Origin: Myxococcaceae bacterium
Lineage (GTDB): Bacteria > Myxococcota > Myxococcia > Myxococcales > Myxococcaceae
NCBI GenBank assembly: GCA_017881265.1
Contig: JADGRA010000016.1
Coordinates: forward strand, 62,001 to 126,000
Reading direction: 5' to 3'
Length of the DNA stretch: 64,000 nt
Shown here one piece after another: positions 8,169 to 17,345 of this stretch; positions within the stretch are counted from its first letter, which is position 1; each line of letters starts with the position of its first letter. The notes under the pieces are model-generated. The model did not search any database and was not told where the DNA came from. It saw only the letters and a list, made by a program, of their open reading frames with translations. A program made the translations under genes and the position numbers.

Positions 8169-9698
8169 ATGGGCTTCGACGACAGCGCACGCCAACGCCG
8201 TGCACGCATCCGGCAGGGTGGGGTACCGAAGTACCACGCGAAGAACGCAGAAAGCGGGAAGCTGTTCGCGCGGGAACGCCTCGCGCGTCTGCTCGACCCA
8301 GGTTCCTTCATCGAGGACGGTACGTTCGCGAACGGCCTGGACGCAGAGTTGCCTGCCGACGGCGTCATCACCGGACTGGGCACCGTCGCCGGCCGCCCGG
8401 TCGCGGTCATGGCCAATGACTCGACGGTGAAGGCCGGAAGCTGGGGGGCCCGGACGGTCGAGAAAATCCTCCGCATCCAGGAAACTGTGGCGCGGGTTCG
8501 TTGCCCGCTGCTCTATCTCGTGGATTCGGCTGGGGCGCGCATCACCGACCAGGTGGAGATGTTTCCAGGCCGGCGTGGCGCCGGGCGCATCTTCCGCAAC
8601 GAAGTCCTCCTCTCGGGTGAAGTGCCGCAGGTGTGTCTTTTGTTCGGTCCCTCGGCAGCAGGTGGCGCGTACATCCCGGCGTTTTGCGACCTTGTCGTCA
8701 TGGTCGACGGCAACGCCTCGATGTACCTGGGCAGCCCCCGAATGGCGGAGATGGTCATCGGCGAAAAGGTGACGTTGGAGGAAATGGGCGGCGCGAGGAT
8801 GCATTGCTCCGTGTCCGGCTGCGGAGACGTGCTGGTGAAGACGGAGGACGAGGCCATTGCCACCGGCCGGGCCTACCTCTCCTACCTCCCCGACAACTTT
8901 TCGGCCGCCCCGCCGCTGGTGGAAGCCAGAGAGCCAGACCGAAGTGGCCGCTTGTTCGACGACATCATCCCGGCTGACCAGAACAAGCCGTTCGACATGT
9001 TTGTGCTCATCCGGGAGGTCGTCGACGCCGGTTCCTTCTTCGAGGTGAAGAAACTCTTTGCCCAAGAACTCATCACCGGGTTCGCGCGCATCGCGGGCCG
9101 CCCGGTGGGAATCATCGCCAACCAGCCCAAGTACAAGGGTGGCGTGCTGTTCGTCGATTCCGCCGACAAGGCGGCGCGCTTTATCTGGCTTTGCGACGCG
9201 TTCAACGTGCCCTTGGTGTTCCTGGCGGACGTTCCGGGCTTCATGATTGGGACCAAGGTGGAACGGGCAGGCATCATCCGGGCTGGCGCAAAGATGATTT
9301 CCGCAGTCGCTGAGGCCACGGTTCCGCGCATCTCGGTCGTGGTCCGCAAGGCTTATGGAGCCGGCCTCTACGCCATGTCCGGTCCGGGCTTCGCGCCGGA
9401 CTGCACGCTGGCCCTCCCGCAGGCGATGATTGCGGTGATGGGGCCGGAGGCTGCGGTGAATGCCGTGTACTTCAACAAGATTCTCGAGAAGCCCGAGGCT
9501 GACCGAGCGGCCTTTGTCGAGCGGCTGCGCAGCGAGTACCGCGCAGACGTCGACCTCTCGAAGCTCGCCTCGGAGCTCGTGGTGGACGAAGTCGTGCCTG
9601 GGGAAGAGCTTCGGGAGCAGCTCGCGCGTCGCCTCGAGTTCTACTCGCGAAACTTCCGCCCGAGGGAAGCTCGCAAGCATGGGGTTTGGCCCGTCTGA
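8169..9698 (+). CDS. Acyl-CoA carboxylase, carboxyltransferase (beta) subunit
   Basis: A 509-aa biotin-dependent carboxyltransferase that moves CO2 from carboxybiotin to an acyl-CoA. Two crotonase-like halves are visible: an N half with LVDSAGARITDQ and GPSAAGGAYIPAFCD, and a C half with VFLADVPGFMIGTKVE and RKAYGAGLYAMSGPGF. The GGAYIPA form and the general pattern are nearer to methylcrotonyl-type subunits than to the classical propionyl-CoA enzyme, but I cannot fix the substrate. The biotin carboxylase/BCCP chain is not in the window. Methylcrotonyl-CoA would fit the flanking leucine-pathway genes, and propionyl-CoA would feed the mutase. Confidence 0.88.
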   Translation: MGFDDSARQRRARIRQGGVPKYHAKNAESGKLFARERLARLLDPGSFIEDGTFANGLDAELPADGVITGLGTVAGRPVAVMANDSTVKAGSWGARTVEKILRIQETVARVRCPLLYLVDSAGARITDQVEMFPGRRGAGRIFRNEVLLSGEVPQVCLLFGPSAAGGAYIPAFCDLVVMVDGNASMYLGSPRMAEMVIGEKVTLEEMGGARMHCSVSGCGDVLVKTEDEAIATGRAYLSYLPDNFSAAPPLVEAREPDRSGRLFDDIIPADQNKPFDMFVLIREVVDAGSFFEVKKLFAQELITGFARIAGRPVGIIANQPKYKGGVLFVDSADKAARFIWLCDAFNVPLVFLADVPGFMIGTKVERAGIIRAGAKMISAVAEATVPRISVVVRKAYGAGLYAMSGPGFAPDCTLALPQAMIAVMGPEAAVNAVYFNKILEKPEADRAAFVERLRSEYRADVDLSKLASELVVDEVVPGEELREQLARRLEFYSRNFRPREARKHGVWPV

Positions 9699-9758
9699 GG
9701 GCGAAGCGCGGCACGTCTTTTCGCCGGGCCGGGCGGTCGTTATAAGCACCCACAGAGC

Positions 9759-10907
9759 ATGAGCATGACCGCCGCCCTCCCCGACAGTCACCGAGCGTTG
9801 CAAGCCTCCCTTCGAGCCTTCTGCGAGGAGCGAGTGAAAGGACAGGCGCGCGCCTGGGACCATGCCGAGCGCCTTCCGATGGAGACCGTCCAAGCCCTGG
9901 GAGAGCTGGGCGTACTGGGCATGCAGATTCCGGAGGAATACGGGGGCGCCGGGCTCGACACGCTGGCCGTCGCCGTGGCGGTCGAGGAGCTCGCGCGCTA
10001 CGACGGGTCCCTCGCTCTCACCGTAGCCAGCCACAACGGCCTTGGGACCAGCCACCTGCGTCTGTTCGGTAATCCCGCACAGAAACAACGCTATCTGCCC
10101 CTTCTTGCAACCGGCGAATACCTCGGTGCGTGGGCGCTGACCGAACCGGGAAGCGGCTCGGACGCTGCGGCGATGAAGACGACGGCCGTCAAGCGTGGCG
10201 ACAGCTGGGTTCTCAACGGCAGCAAGATGTTCATCACCCAGGGCACCGTGGCGCAGGTGTTCGTCGTGCTCGCGGTCACCTCGCCGGAAAAGCGTCAGAA
10301 GGGCATCAGCGCATTTCTGCTCGAGAAGGGGACCCCTGGATTCAGCCAGCGAGCGATACACGGGAAGCTCGGAATGCGCTCGTCGGACACGGCCGAGCTG
10401 ATTCTCGAGAACGTCGCAATCCCGGAGAAGCACCTCATCGGCGAGCTGGGGATGGGTTTCATCAACACGCTGCAAATCCTCGACAAGGGGCGCATCACCA
10501 TCGCCGCGCTGGCGGTCGGGCTCCATCGCGGAGCGCTCGAGGAGTCCATTCGCTACGCCCGGGACCGGCAGGCCTTCGGAAAGTCCATCGCCACATTCCA
10601 GGCAATCCGATGGATGCTCGCCGACATGAAGACCGAGCTCGAAGCGGCGCGACAGCTGGTGCATCGGGCCGCGGTCCGTGCCGACAGCGGTCGCCCGTAC
10701 ACCCGGGAAGCCTCCATGGCGAAGCTCTTCGCCAGCGAGGCGGCGAACCGGGCCTGCAACCGCGCCGTACAGATTCACGGAGGCTACGGCTACACGCGCG
10801 AGTTTCCGGTGGAGCGCTATCTCCGCGATGCGAAACTCTGTGAAATCGGTGAGGGGACGAGCGAGATTCAACGCACCATCATTGCCCGTGAGTTGCTGAA
10901 GGCGTGA
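9759..10907 (+). CDS. Acyl-CoA dehydrogenase (short/branched-chain type)
   Basis: A 382-aa FAD enzyme that introduces the alpha-beta double bond in acyl-CoAs. Signatures are [13 protein letters not shown] (about 127-139), the [16 protein letters not shown] segment and the C-terminal [13 protein letters not shown]. The Glu of GEGTSE is at the catalytic position used by short-chain and 2-methyl-branched dehydrogenases. Isovaleryl-CoA dehydrogenase uses a Glu elsewhere and has a small residue there. The enzyme is therefore more likely SCAD/SBCAD/isobutyryl type. The stop overlaps the start of the next gene. Confidence 0.9.
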   Translation: MSMTAALPDSHRALQASLRAFCEERVKGQARAWDHAERLPMETVQALGELGVLGMQIPEEYGGAGLDTLAVAVAVEELARYDGSLALTVASHNGLGTSHLRLFGNPAQKQRYLPLLATGEYLGAWALTEPGSGSDAAAMKTTAVKRGDSWVLNGSKMFITQGTVAQVFVVLAVTSPEKRQKGISAFLLEKGTPGFSQRAIHGKLGMRSSDTAELILENVAIPEKHLIGELGMGFINTLQILDKGRITIAALAVGLHRGALEESIRYARDRQAFGKSIATFQAIRWMLADMKTELEAARQLVHRAAVRADSGRPYTREASMAKLFASEAANRACNRAVQIHGGYGYTREFPVERYLRDAKLCEIGEGTSEIQRTIIARELLKA

Positions 10908-11776
10908 TGGCCGACGCGGACCGCTTGACGGAGCTGGGACTCAGCGTCACCGACACGGAGGCGGGCCCGGAAGCCGTGCTGCAGCTCGGCACCCCGCTGC
11001 TCAACCCGCTCGTGCGACGACCCATTGCCACCGGGGTGTTCGCCGTGGCCGAGGAACGGCTCATCCCGCTGGAACCGGCCGAGCTGGAGGGGTTGCCCCC
11101 GCTCTCGCTGGAGGGGGTCCGGAGCCGCTCAGAACTCGAACAGCAGCTCGCCGGTGCCTTTCACACACACCTAGTGACGTTGCAGAGGCGAAGCGCGGAG
11201 CTGCGTGCGCTCGGCTTTGCTCCACAGGTTGATCCGGAGACGCTCGAGCTTGCCGCCCGCGTCGATGACCCGCCCTTTCGCTTTCTGCTGGCCGGGGACA
11301 AGCGCGGGCAGCTGCGGGTGGCCGAGGTGAGCCGAGAGGGCGGGACGTCCGTCGCCGACGTGGGCTCGCCGTTCGACCTCTCCGACTTCCCCAACCGCGC
11401 GGGGCTCTTCGCCCACCTGCGGGCCCTCGTCGGTCCGCAGCCCCCAGCCGTCGCGGCAGAGAAGCCCACCGCACCGGTCGTGCACCCGGTGGACTACCGC
11501 GAGTTGCTTGAACACTTCGGAGAGGCGGCGTGGATTCCCGCCCCGGCCGCCATCGACGTGGTGGTGACCCTGCGCGCACGGGGAACGGCGTACCGTTTCG
11601 CCGCCACGCGCGTACGCGAACGGACGTTTCGGGCGCTGCTGGCAGGGCCCGGGGGGAAGGTTTGGGCGGACGAATTCGAACTCGACGCCTTCCCTGGGGT
11701 GGCAGCCGTTGTCGCGGTGGCCCTCGGCATTTCCGCCTCTGAGGTGGAGATGGTCGCTCCTTGGGAGGAAGGGTGA
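10907..11776 (+). CDS. Unknown protein translationally coupled to acyl-CoA dehydrogenase and meaB
   Basis: A protein of about 289 aa that I do not recognise. There is no signal peptide or membrane segment. It is acidic and Leu/Ala/Pro-rich. A Pro/Ala linker near residues 184-197 (PPAVAAEKPTAP) divides it into two parts. The C-terminal part, with VVVTLRARGTAYRFAATRV, looks like an alpha/beta fold. Its start (ATG 10907, or GTG 10904) overlaps the dehydrogenase stop and its TGA overlaps the meaB GTG. Tight coupling on both sides implies a role with the acyl-CoA dehydrogenase or the mutase system. Confidence 0.75.
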   Translation: MADADRLTELGLSVTDTEAGPEAVLQLGTPLLNPLVRRPIATGVFAVAEERLIPLEPAELEGLPPLSLEGVRSRSELEQQLAGAFHTHLVTLQRRSAELRALGFAPQVDPETLELAARVDDPPFRFLLAGDKRGQLRVAEVSREGGTSVADVGSPFDLSDFPNRAGLFAHLRALVGPQPPAVAAEKPTAPVVHPVDYRELLEHFGEAAWIPAPAAIDVVVTLRARGTAYRFAATRVRERTFRALLAGPGGKVWADEFELDAFPGVAAVVAVALGISASEVEMVAPWEEG

Positions 11777-12813
11777 CGACGCTCGCCGCACGCGTCCTGT
11801 CCGGGGAGGTGCGGGCCGCCTCCCGGCTCATGCGACACGTCGAAGACGGCGAGCCCTCTGCAGTGGCGGAACTCCAGACGCTCTTTCCGCACACAGGCCG
11901 GGCGTACGTCATCGGGGTCACCGGGAGTCCGGGGGCCGGGAAGTCGACGCTGACCGACCGCCTCCTCGCCGGTCTTCGCCGACAGGGCAGAACGCTGGGG
12001 GTCCTCTGCGTCGACCCGACCAGTCCGTTCACCGGGGGCGCGATTCTCGGCGACCGCATCCGGATGCAGGACCACGCGACGGACGACGGGGTCTTCATCC
12101 GCTCGCTGGCAACCCGCGGGGCACTCGGAGGACTGTCGCGAGCGACTGGCGACTGCATCCGCATCCTCGATGCAATGGGTCGCGATGTCGTGGTGGTGGA
12201 GACGGTGGGGGTCGGACAAGACGAGATCGACGTCGCGCAGATGGCGCACACCACGCTGGTGGTCACGGTCCCGGGGATGGGGGATGATATCCAGGCCATC
12301 AAGGCCGGCATCCTCGAGGTGGCGGATGTCTTCGTCGTGAACAAGGCAGACCTCGACGGTGCGGACCGAACGGTTCGCGAGCTGAGGCAAATGCTGGAAC
12401 TGCGCCACGCCGTGCGCGGTCAAGCCGGGGACCACGACGCACGGCACCGGCGAGCGCGGGCGCCGAGCGCCCCGCCTGACCAGAGGCCGCCCGAGCCGGC
12501 CGGTCCTCGGGAGTGGGAGCCGCCCATCCTGAAGACCGTAGCGACGCGTGACCAGGGAGTGCAGGAAGTGCTCGCCGCCGTTGAGCAGCACCGGCGCTTC
12601 CTCGACGAGACAGGTCAACGCTCGGTACGTGAACGAGCACGGGCGAAGATGCAATTCGTCGCTCTGCTCCGCGAGCGGCTGCTCCGGGAAGCGCTGGGGC
12701 GGCTGGAGCGGGAACGTGGGCGGCTGGAAGAAGTGGCGGCTGCCATTGTTGACCACGAGGCGGATCCCTACGCGCTGGCCGAGGCGCTTGCTCGGCAGCT
12801 CGCCGAGGAATGA
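11773..12813 (+). CDS. meaB: MeaB/ArgK-type GTPase, methylmalonyl-CoA mutase chaperone
   Basis: A G3E-family P-loop GTPase that gates cofactor loading and protects methylmalonyl-CoA mutase. The P-loop GSPGAGKST is near residues 46-54, the switch region is VDPTSPF, VETVGVGQDE is present, and the guanine-specificity motif is NKAD. The GTG at 11773 is chosen because it overlaps the previous TGA and follows GGGAGGAAG. A Pro/Arg-rich insert of about 30 residues after LRQMLELRH precedes WEPPILKTV. Its place with both mutase subunits supports the function. Confidence 0.9.
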   Translation: MTTLAARVLSGEVRAASRLMRHVEDGEPSAVAELQTLFPHTGRAYVIGVTGSPGAGKSTLTDRLLAGLRRQGRTLGVLCVDPTSPFTGGAILGDRIRMQDHATDDGVFIRSLATRGALGGLSRATGDCIRILDAMGRDVVVVETVGVGQDEIDVAQMAHTTLVVTVPGMGDDIQAIKAGILEVADVFVVNKADLDGADRTVRELRQMLELRHAVRGQAGDHDARHRRARAPSAPPDQRPPEPAGPREWEPPILKTVATRDQGVQEVLAAVEQHRRFLDETGQRSVRERARAKMQFVALLRERLLREALGRLERERGRLEEVAAAIVDHEADPYALAEALARQLAEE

Positions 12814-12819
12814 CACGGC

Positions 12820-13533
12820 ATGGAGGCTCCCGTCCGCGACCGAGTGGTCATCCTCCAGGAGCGCTTGGGCGTCGAAGAGTTGGAACCGAGCCTTGGGCTG
12901 GCGGCCCTGACGCACAAAAGCTACTGCAACGAGCACCGCGACGAACCGGTTGTTGACAATGAGCGCTTGGAGTTTCTCGGGGACGCCGTGGTGGACCTTC
13001 TGGTGAGCCACCGATTGATGGAACGGTTTCCTGGAGCAGATGAGGGCGAGCTCTCGAAGCTCCGTGCCCTCATCGTCAACGAAGATGCCTTGGCTCGGAT
13101 TGCGCGGGAGCTCCGGGTCGGGGAACTCCTCCGCATGGGACGCGGGGAGGAACTCACCGGTGGCCGTGACAAGAGTTCGGTCCTCGCGGATGCGCTGGAA
13201 GCGGTCATTGCCGCGGTCTACCTGACACAGGGCATTGCCGGAGCGATGGCCCTGGTCGACCGCCACTTTGCGGACGCGCTGGATGGCGTGGCAGAGGGCC
13301 GCAGTGGCGACGACTACAAGACACGCCTTCAGGAGTTGGTGCAGAGCCAGGGCCGGCTGCCCCCACGGTACCGCGTCGTCGCGGAGGACGGTCCCGACCA
13401 CGCCAAGACCTTCGAGGTGGAGGTGAGCGTGGGGGGCGAGGTCTTCGGCCGTGCCAGCGGTCGCAACAAGAAGGAGGCCGAGCAGGCAGCCGCCAGGAAA
13501 ACCCTGGAGATGGGGAGTTCCAAGTCCGAGTAG
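12820..13533 (+). CDS. rnc: Ribonuclease III
   Basis: A double-strand-specific endoribonuclease for rRNA and mRNA processing, 237 aa. The catalytic signature NERLEFLGDAVVDL (about 46-59) carries the metal-binding acidic residues. DALEAVIAAVYL holds the second acidic cluster. A C-terminal double-stranded-RNA-binding domain runs from about 158 (DYKTRLQELVQ) to GRNKKEAEQAAARKTLE. It starts 6 nt after meaB and precedes cyclophilins and era, echoing the common rnc-era link. Confidence 0.95.
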   Translation: MEAPVRDRVVILQERLGVEELEPSLGLAALTHKSYCNEHRDEPVVDNERLEFLGDAVVDLLVSHRLMERFPGADEGELSKLRALIVNEDALARIARELRVGELLRMGRGEELTGGRDKSSVLADALEAVIAAVYLTQGIAGAMALVDRHFADALDGVAEGRSGDDYKTRLQELVQSQGRLPPRYRVVAEDGPDHAKTFEVEVSVGGEVFGRASGRNKKEAEQAAARKTLEMGSSKSE

Positions 13534-13538
13534 GACCT

Positions 13539-13554
13539 GCCCCCCAAGGGGGGC
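13539..13554 (+). terminator. GC-rich hairpin after rnc
   Basis: GCCCCCC and GGGGGGC flank AA, giving a very GC-rich stem just after the rnc stop. There is no U-tract, so it could be a processing or attenuation structure rather than a true terminator. Confidence 0.3.
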
Positions 13555-13608
13555 CCCAAGGCGGAAAGGCCGAGCTTTCTGGGCCGTCCTGAGGCAAAAG
13601 GCGTCTTC

Positions 13609-14250
13609 ATGAACCGACTCGTCCTTTACAGCTTGACCCTTGCAGCAGCGCTGCCCGCCGTGGCCGCGGACGCGCCCGTCAAGGACCCCTGGATGCAGAA
13701 GGCCCTCGCCGGCCATGACCTGTGGGCCACGATGAAGACCACGGAGGGCAGCGTCGTCATCCACCTTTTCTCCAAGGAAGCTCCGAAGACCGTGGCCAAC
13801 TTCGTGGGTCTCGCTACCGGTGAGAAGTCCTGGAAGGACCCGCGAACCGGCCAGATGAGCACCGCACGGGCCTACGACGAAACCATCTTTCACCGCGTTA
13901 TCGCGGGATTCATGATTCAAGGTGGTGACCCGACCGGCACCGGGCGAGGCGACCCCGGCTACACCTTTGGTGACGAGACGTCGAACGGGAAAACGTTCGA
14001 CAAGGTCGGTCTGCTGGCCATGGCGAACCGCGGTCCCGGCACGAACGGCATGCAGTGGTTCATCACCGTCTCGAAGCCCGACTACCTCAACGGCAAGCAC
14101 ACCATCTTCGGCGAGGTCGTGAGCGGGTACGACGTCGTCGAGAAAATCTCAAAGGTGCCGTCCGGAGCCGACGGCCGCGATCGACCGAACACGTCCGTGG
14201 TGCTGAAGTCCCTTCAGATTTCAGACAAGGCACCGAAGGCCGGCAAGTAA
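13609..14250 (+). CDS. Exported cyclophilin-type peptidyl-prolyl isomerase
   Basis: 213 aa with a cleavable signal peptide (LVLYSLTLAAALPAVAADA). The mature protein is a cyclophilin, with TVANFVGLATGEK, IFHRVIAGFMIQGGDPTGTG and AMANRGPGTNGMQWFIT. The FHRVI..FMIQGGD segment holds the catalytic Arg. It likely assists proline isomerisation during periplasmic folding. A cytosolic paralogue follows 27 nt downstream. Confidence 0.92.
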   Translation: MNRLVLYSLTLAAALPAVAADAPVKDPWMQKALAGHDLWATMKTTEGSVVIHLFSKEAPKTVANFVGLATGEKSWKDPRTGQMSTARAYDETIFHRVIAGFMIQGGDPTGTGRGDPGYTFGDETSNGKTFDKVGLLAMANRGPGTNGMQWFITVSKPDYLNGKHTIFGEVVSGYDVVEKISKVPSGADGRDRPNTSVVLKSLQISDKAPKAGK

Positions 14251-14277
14251 CACCTTCTTCCAGACAGGGACGGCACC

Positions 14278-14829
14278 ATGGGAATGACAGAGGCAGTGCG
14301 GGCGGGGAAGGACCTTTACGCCCATTTCGACACCAGCGAAGGCAAGGTGGTGGTGAAGCTGTTTCCCAAGGATGCGCCTAAGACCGTGGAGAATTTCGTC
14401 GGTCTCGCCACTGGCGAGAAGGCCTGGACCCACCCGGGAACGCGCGAGAACAAGACCGCCACGCCGCTCTACGACGGCACCATCTTCCACCGATGCATCG
14501 CCGACTTCATGGTGCAGGGCGGGGACCCACTCGGGCGAGGCACTGGAGGCCCGGGGTACCAGTTCGAGGACGAGTTCCAGAGCCGCCGGCGGTTCGATCG
14601 TCCTGGCCTGCTGGCGATGGCGAACGCGGGTCCAAATACCAACGGCAGCCAGTTCTTCATCACAGTCGTTCCCACGCCCTGGCTCGACAACAAGCACACC
14701 ATCTTCGGCGAAGTCGTCACCGGGATGGACGTCGTGAAGCGGGTGGCCAACGAGATCCCCAAGGGACCCGGCGACCGTCCGCGGACCGACGTCAAAGTCC
14801 GGTTGGTGACCATCTCCGAAACTCCCTGA
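14278..14829 (+). CDS. Cytosolic cyclophilin-type peptidyl-prolyl isomerase
   Basis: 183 aa with no signal peptide. It has the cyclophilin core TVENFVGLATGEK, IFHRCIADFMVQGGDPLGRG and AMANAGPNTNGSQFFIT. It is a close paralogue of the preceding exported isomerase, and the tandem pair probably arose by duplication followed by loss or gain of the signal peptide. The start ATG lies 27 nt after the upstream stop, so the genes are probably co-transcribed. Confidence 0.93.
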   Translation: MGMTEAVRAGKDLYAHFDTSEGKVVVKLFPKDAPKTVENFVGLATGEKAWTHPGTRENKTATPLYDGTIFHRCIADFMVQGGDPLGRGTGGPGYQFEDEFQSRRRFDRPGLLAMANAGPNTNGSQFFITVVPTPWLDNKHTIFGEVVTGMDVVKRVANEIPKGPGDRPRTDVKVRLVTISETP

Positions 14830-14890
14830 CGTCGTTCGTCGCCCCCTTCGGGCAGCCAATTGCGGCTGCTCCGGACCACCTCGGCCGTCC

Positions 14891-15832
14891 ATGCCCTCCT
14901 TCCATTCCGGCGTCGTCGCCCTCGTTGGCCGCCCCAACGTTGGCAAGAGTACGCTGCTCAACCGCCTGGTCGGGGAGAAGGTGGCCATTGTCTCGCCCAA
15001 GCCGCAGACCACGCGGACACGCATCCTGGGTGTGGTCAACAGGCCAACTGGGCAGGTTGCGTTGGTGGACACCCCAGGCCTGCACGAGCCCAAAGGGACG
15101 CTCGGACAAGCGTTGCAGGCAGTGACCCTGGGAGCCCTTGAGGACGTGGACGCTGTCGTGCTGTTGGTCGAGCCCACCCTCGGCAAAGACGGCCAGACCC
15201 CCGAGTTGACAGCGGGCAATCGCGTCATCCTCGAGCGGTTCGCCACGCTCCGGACGCCGAAGTTCCTCGTCCTCAACAAGGTGGACGCCGTTGCCAAAGC
15301 GCCGCTTCTGCCTCTTGCAGGGCTGTACCGGGACGCGCTCGCCTTCGACGAAACGTTCTTCATCTCGGCTCGAACAGGCGAGGGCGTCGAGGAGTTCCTC
15401 GAGGCCGTTCTCGGCCGTTTGCCCGAGTCTGAGGCACTGTTCCCGGTCGACACCTTCACCGACCAGTCGGAGCGCGTCCTGGCAGCGGAGCTCATCCGCG
15501 AGCAAGTCTTGCACCATTGCCGCGAGGAAGTTCCTCACGCCAGCGCTATCCTGGTCGAGGTCTTCGACGAATCCGACCGGGCGCCGCGCCCCGGTTCTCA
15601 GGGACCACTGCAGGGGTTGGTGCGCATCGCGGCCAGCATCTACGTCGAGCGCGAGAGCCAGAAGGCGATTGTCATCGGGAAACGCGGGGCAATGCTGAAG
15701 GCCATCGGCACCGATGCGCGGGCGGCGCTGGAGCGGATGCTTGGTGCACACGTCTACCTCTCGCTCCGCGTCAAGGTCGAGCCGCGTTGGCGCGATTCCG
15801 AACGAGGGCTCCGCCGAGTGGGGTTGCGGTGA
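14891..15832 (+). CDS. era: GTPase Era
   Basis: An essential small-ribosomal-subunit assembly GTPase that binds 16S rRNA. The G1 motif GRPNVGKST is near residues 14-22, VDTPGLHEPKG is G3, and NKVD is G4. A C-terminal KH domain contains VIGKRGAMLKAIG. The length of 313 aa is normal. Its TGA overlaps the GTG of der (GTGA), so the two ribosome-assembly GTPases are translationally coupled. Confidence 0.96.
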   Translation: MPSFHSGVVALVGRPNVGKSTLLNRLVGEKVAIVSPKPQTTRTRILGVVNRPTGQVALVDTPGLHEPKGTLGQALQAVTLGALEDVDAVVLLVEPTLGKDGQTPELTAGNRVILERFATLRTPKFLVLNKVDAVAKAPLLPLAGLYRDALAFDETFFISARTGEGVEEFLEAVLGRLPESEALFPVDTFTDQSERVLAAELIREQVLHHCREEVPHASAILVEVFDESDRAPRPGSQGPLQGLVRIAASIYVERESQKAIVIGKRGAMLKAIGTDARAALERMLGAHVYLSLRVKVEPRWRDSERGLRRVGLR

Positions 15833-17193
15833 AGCCCCTTCTGGCCCTGGTGGGGAGGCCCAACGTCGGCAAGAGCACGCTCTTCAACCGATTGGTGGGG
15901 CGTCGGCTGGCGCTGGTGGAGGACCTGCCGGGTGTCACCAGGGACCGCCACTATGCCGACATCTCCTGGGCGGGTCGCGAGCTGAGCCTGGTCGACACAG
16001 GCGGCTTCGTTCCGGCCGGTTCGGACGACGTCCTCGAAGGCGTCCGGGCCCAGGCGGAGATTGCGGTGGAGACGTGCGACGTGGTGCTCTTCCTCGTCGA
16101 CGGTCGTACGGGGACCGTGGCCGCCGACTTGGAGCTCGCCGCGCTGCTACGCAAGAGCGGCAAGCCAGTCCTGGTCGTCGTCAACAAGCTCGATCACCCA
16201 CCGGCCGCGGACGCGGGAGCAGCCGAGTTCTACCAACTCGGCTTCCCCGAGGTATTCCCAGTCTCCGCTGAGCACGCCCTCGGAATCGACGCACTTCTCG
16301 ATGCGGTGCTGGTGCACCTTCCCCCGGTCACCGACGAACGTGCCCCGGACTCCGATGAAGTCGACGATGCAATCCGGGTGGCCATCATCGGACGCCCCAA
16401 CGTGGGGAAAAGCACGCTCGTCAATGCGCTCCTCGGCGAGGAGCGGCAGCTCGCCGGACCGGTGCCGGGAACGACCCGCGACCCGATCGACACAGAACTC
16501 GTTCATGCCGGTCGGCGAATCGTCCTGACGGACACGGCCGGCATCCGCAAGAAGCGTGCGATGGCCGAGCGCGTCGAGCGGGTGAGTATTCTCGGCGCTC
16601 TCCGCAGCGTCGACCGCAGCGACATCGCAGTGCTGGTGCTAGATGGCACGGAACCCGGCGTGGAGCAGGACGCAAGGCTTGCCGGCATGGTGGAGGAGAA
16701 GGGTAGGGCCCTTGTGGTCCTGGTGAACAAGTGGGACCTGGTAAGCAAGGATGGGCGCAAGCAGGAGGAATTCCGCGAAGTGCTGAAGTGGCAGCTGCGC
16801 TTCGTCGCGTATGCCCCCATCCTCTTTGGCTCCGCCCTTCAGGGTCGCCAGGTTGGCAAGGTGCTCGACGTCGCAGTGCAACTCTTCGACCAGTTTCGGT
16901 TCCGCTCCCCAACCCCGATGCTCAACCGACTCTTGCAGAAGGTCGTCGATGCACACCCTGCACCGTCGGATCGGGGGCGGCCGCTCCGCTTCTATTACAT
17001 CACGCAGGTCGCGGACTCGCCGCCGACCTTTGCACTCACGTGCAATCGCCCACGTTCCGTCACGCAGGCCTACCGCCGGTACCTGACAAACCAGTTACGG
17101 GAGGCACTGGCACTGCGGGTTCCACTCCATCTCGTCTTTCGAGAGCGCCCTGGGCACAGCAGTCCAGCCCCCCGGAAGAGACAGCGCACCTAG
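15829..17193 (+). CDS. der: GTPase Der (EngA)
   Basis: A double-GTPase ribosome assembly factor for the large subunit. The first G domain starts at LLALVGRPNVGKSTLFNRLV (residues 4-23), the second at IIGRPNVGKSTLVNALLG, and a KH-like C-terminal domain follows. The two P-loops in one chain are diagnostic. The GTG at 15829 gives 454 aa and overlaps the era stop. A longer in-frame extension inside era (from 15517) is not credible. Confidence 0.96.
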   Translation: MKPLLALVGRPNVGKSTLFNRLVGRRLALVEDLPGVTRDRHYADISWAGRELSLVDTGGFVPAGSDDVLEGVRAQAEIAVETCDVVLFLVDGRTGTVAADLELAALLRKSGKPVLVVVNKLDHPPAADAGAAEFYQLGFPEVFPVSAEHALGIDALLDAVLVHLPPVTDERAPDSDEVDDAIRVAIIGRPNVGKSTLVNALLGEERQLAGPVPGTTRDPIDTELVHAGRRIVLTDTAGIRKKRAMAERVERVSILGALRSVDRSDIAVLVLDGTEPGVEQDARLAGMVEEKGRALVVLVNKWDLVSKDGRKQEEFREVLKWQLRFVAYAPILFGSALQGRQVGKVLDVAVQLFDQFRFRSPTPMLNRLLQKVVDAHPAPSDRGRPLRFYYITQVADSPPTFALTCNRPRSVTQAYRRYLTNQLREALALRVPLHLVFRERPGHSSPAPRKRQRT

Positions 17194-17195
17194 AG

Positions 17196-17214
17196 GCGGG
17201 CGGGGGCCGCCCGC
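17196..17214 (+). terminator. GC hairpin after der
   Basis: GCGGGCG and CGCCCGC pair across a 5-nt loop immediately after the der stop. There is no clear U-run. It probably ends or attenuates the upstream transcript, since a promoter for the next genes lies at 17286. Confidence 0.4.
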
Positions 17215-17285
17215 GGACTGCTAGTTGTTCACAGGCTGCCGTCACTGACGTTTCGCACCATTCGTCGGAGTTACCTTCGCATCCG

Positions 17286-17315
17286 TTGACACTCCGAGGG
17301 AGCGGTCACTACAGT
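17286..17315 (+). promoter_or_regulatory. Sigma70-type promoter for the yfgM-like/bamB genes
   Basis: A perfect TTGACA at 17286-17291 and TACAGT at 17310-17315 are separated by 18 bp. The first gene begins 31 nt downstream with an AGGAG site. This is one of the best promoter-like matches I saw in the window. Confidence 0.6.
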
Positions 17316-17345
17316 CGCGCGCCCCTTTGGCCAGGAGAACGCCGG

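Noticed and set aside
7779-10871. 1030-aa minus-strand ORF
   Set aside because: It is antisense to the carboxyltransferase and dehydrogenase genes, which have clear family motifs. GC-rich antisense frames stay open by chance.
11494-14100. 868-aa minus-strand ORF
   Set aside because: It is antisense to meaB, rnc and a cyclophilin and has no recognisable domain.
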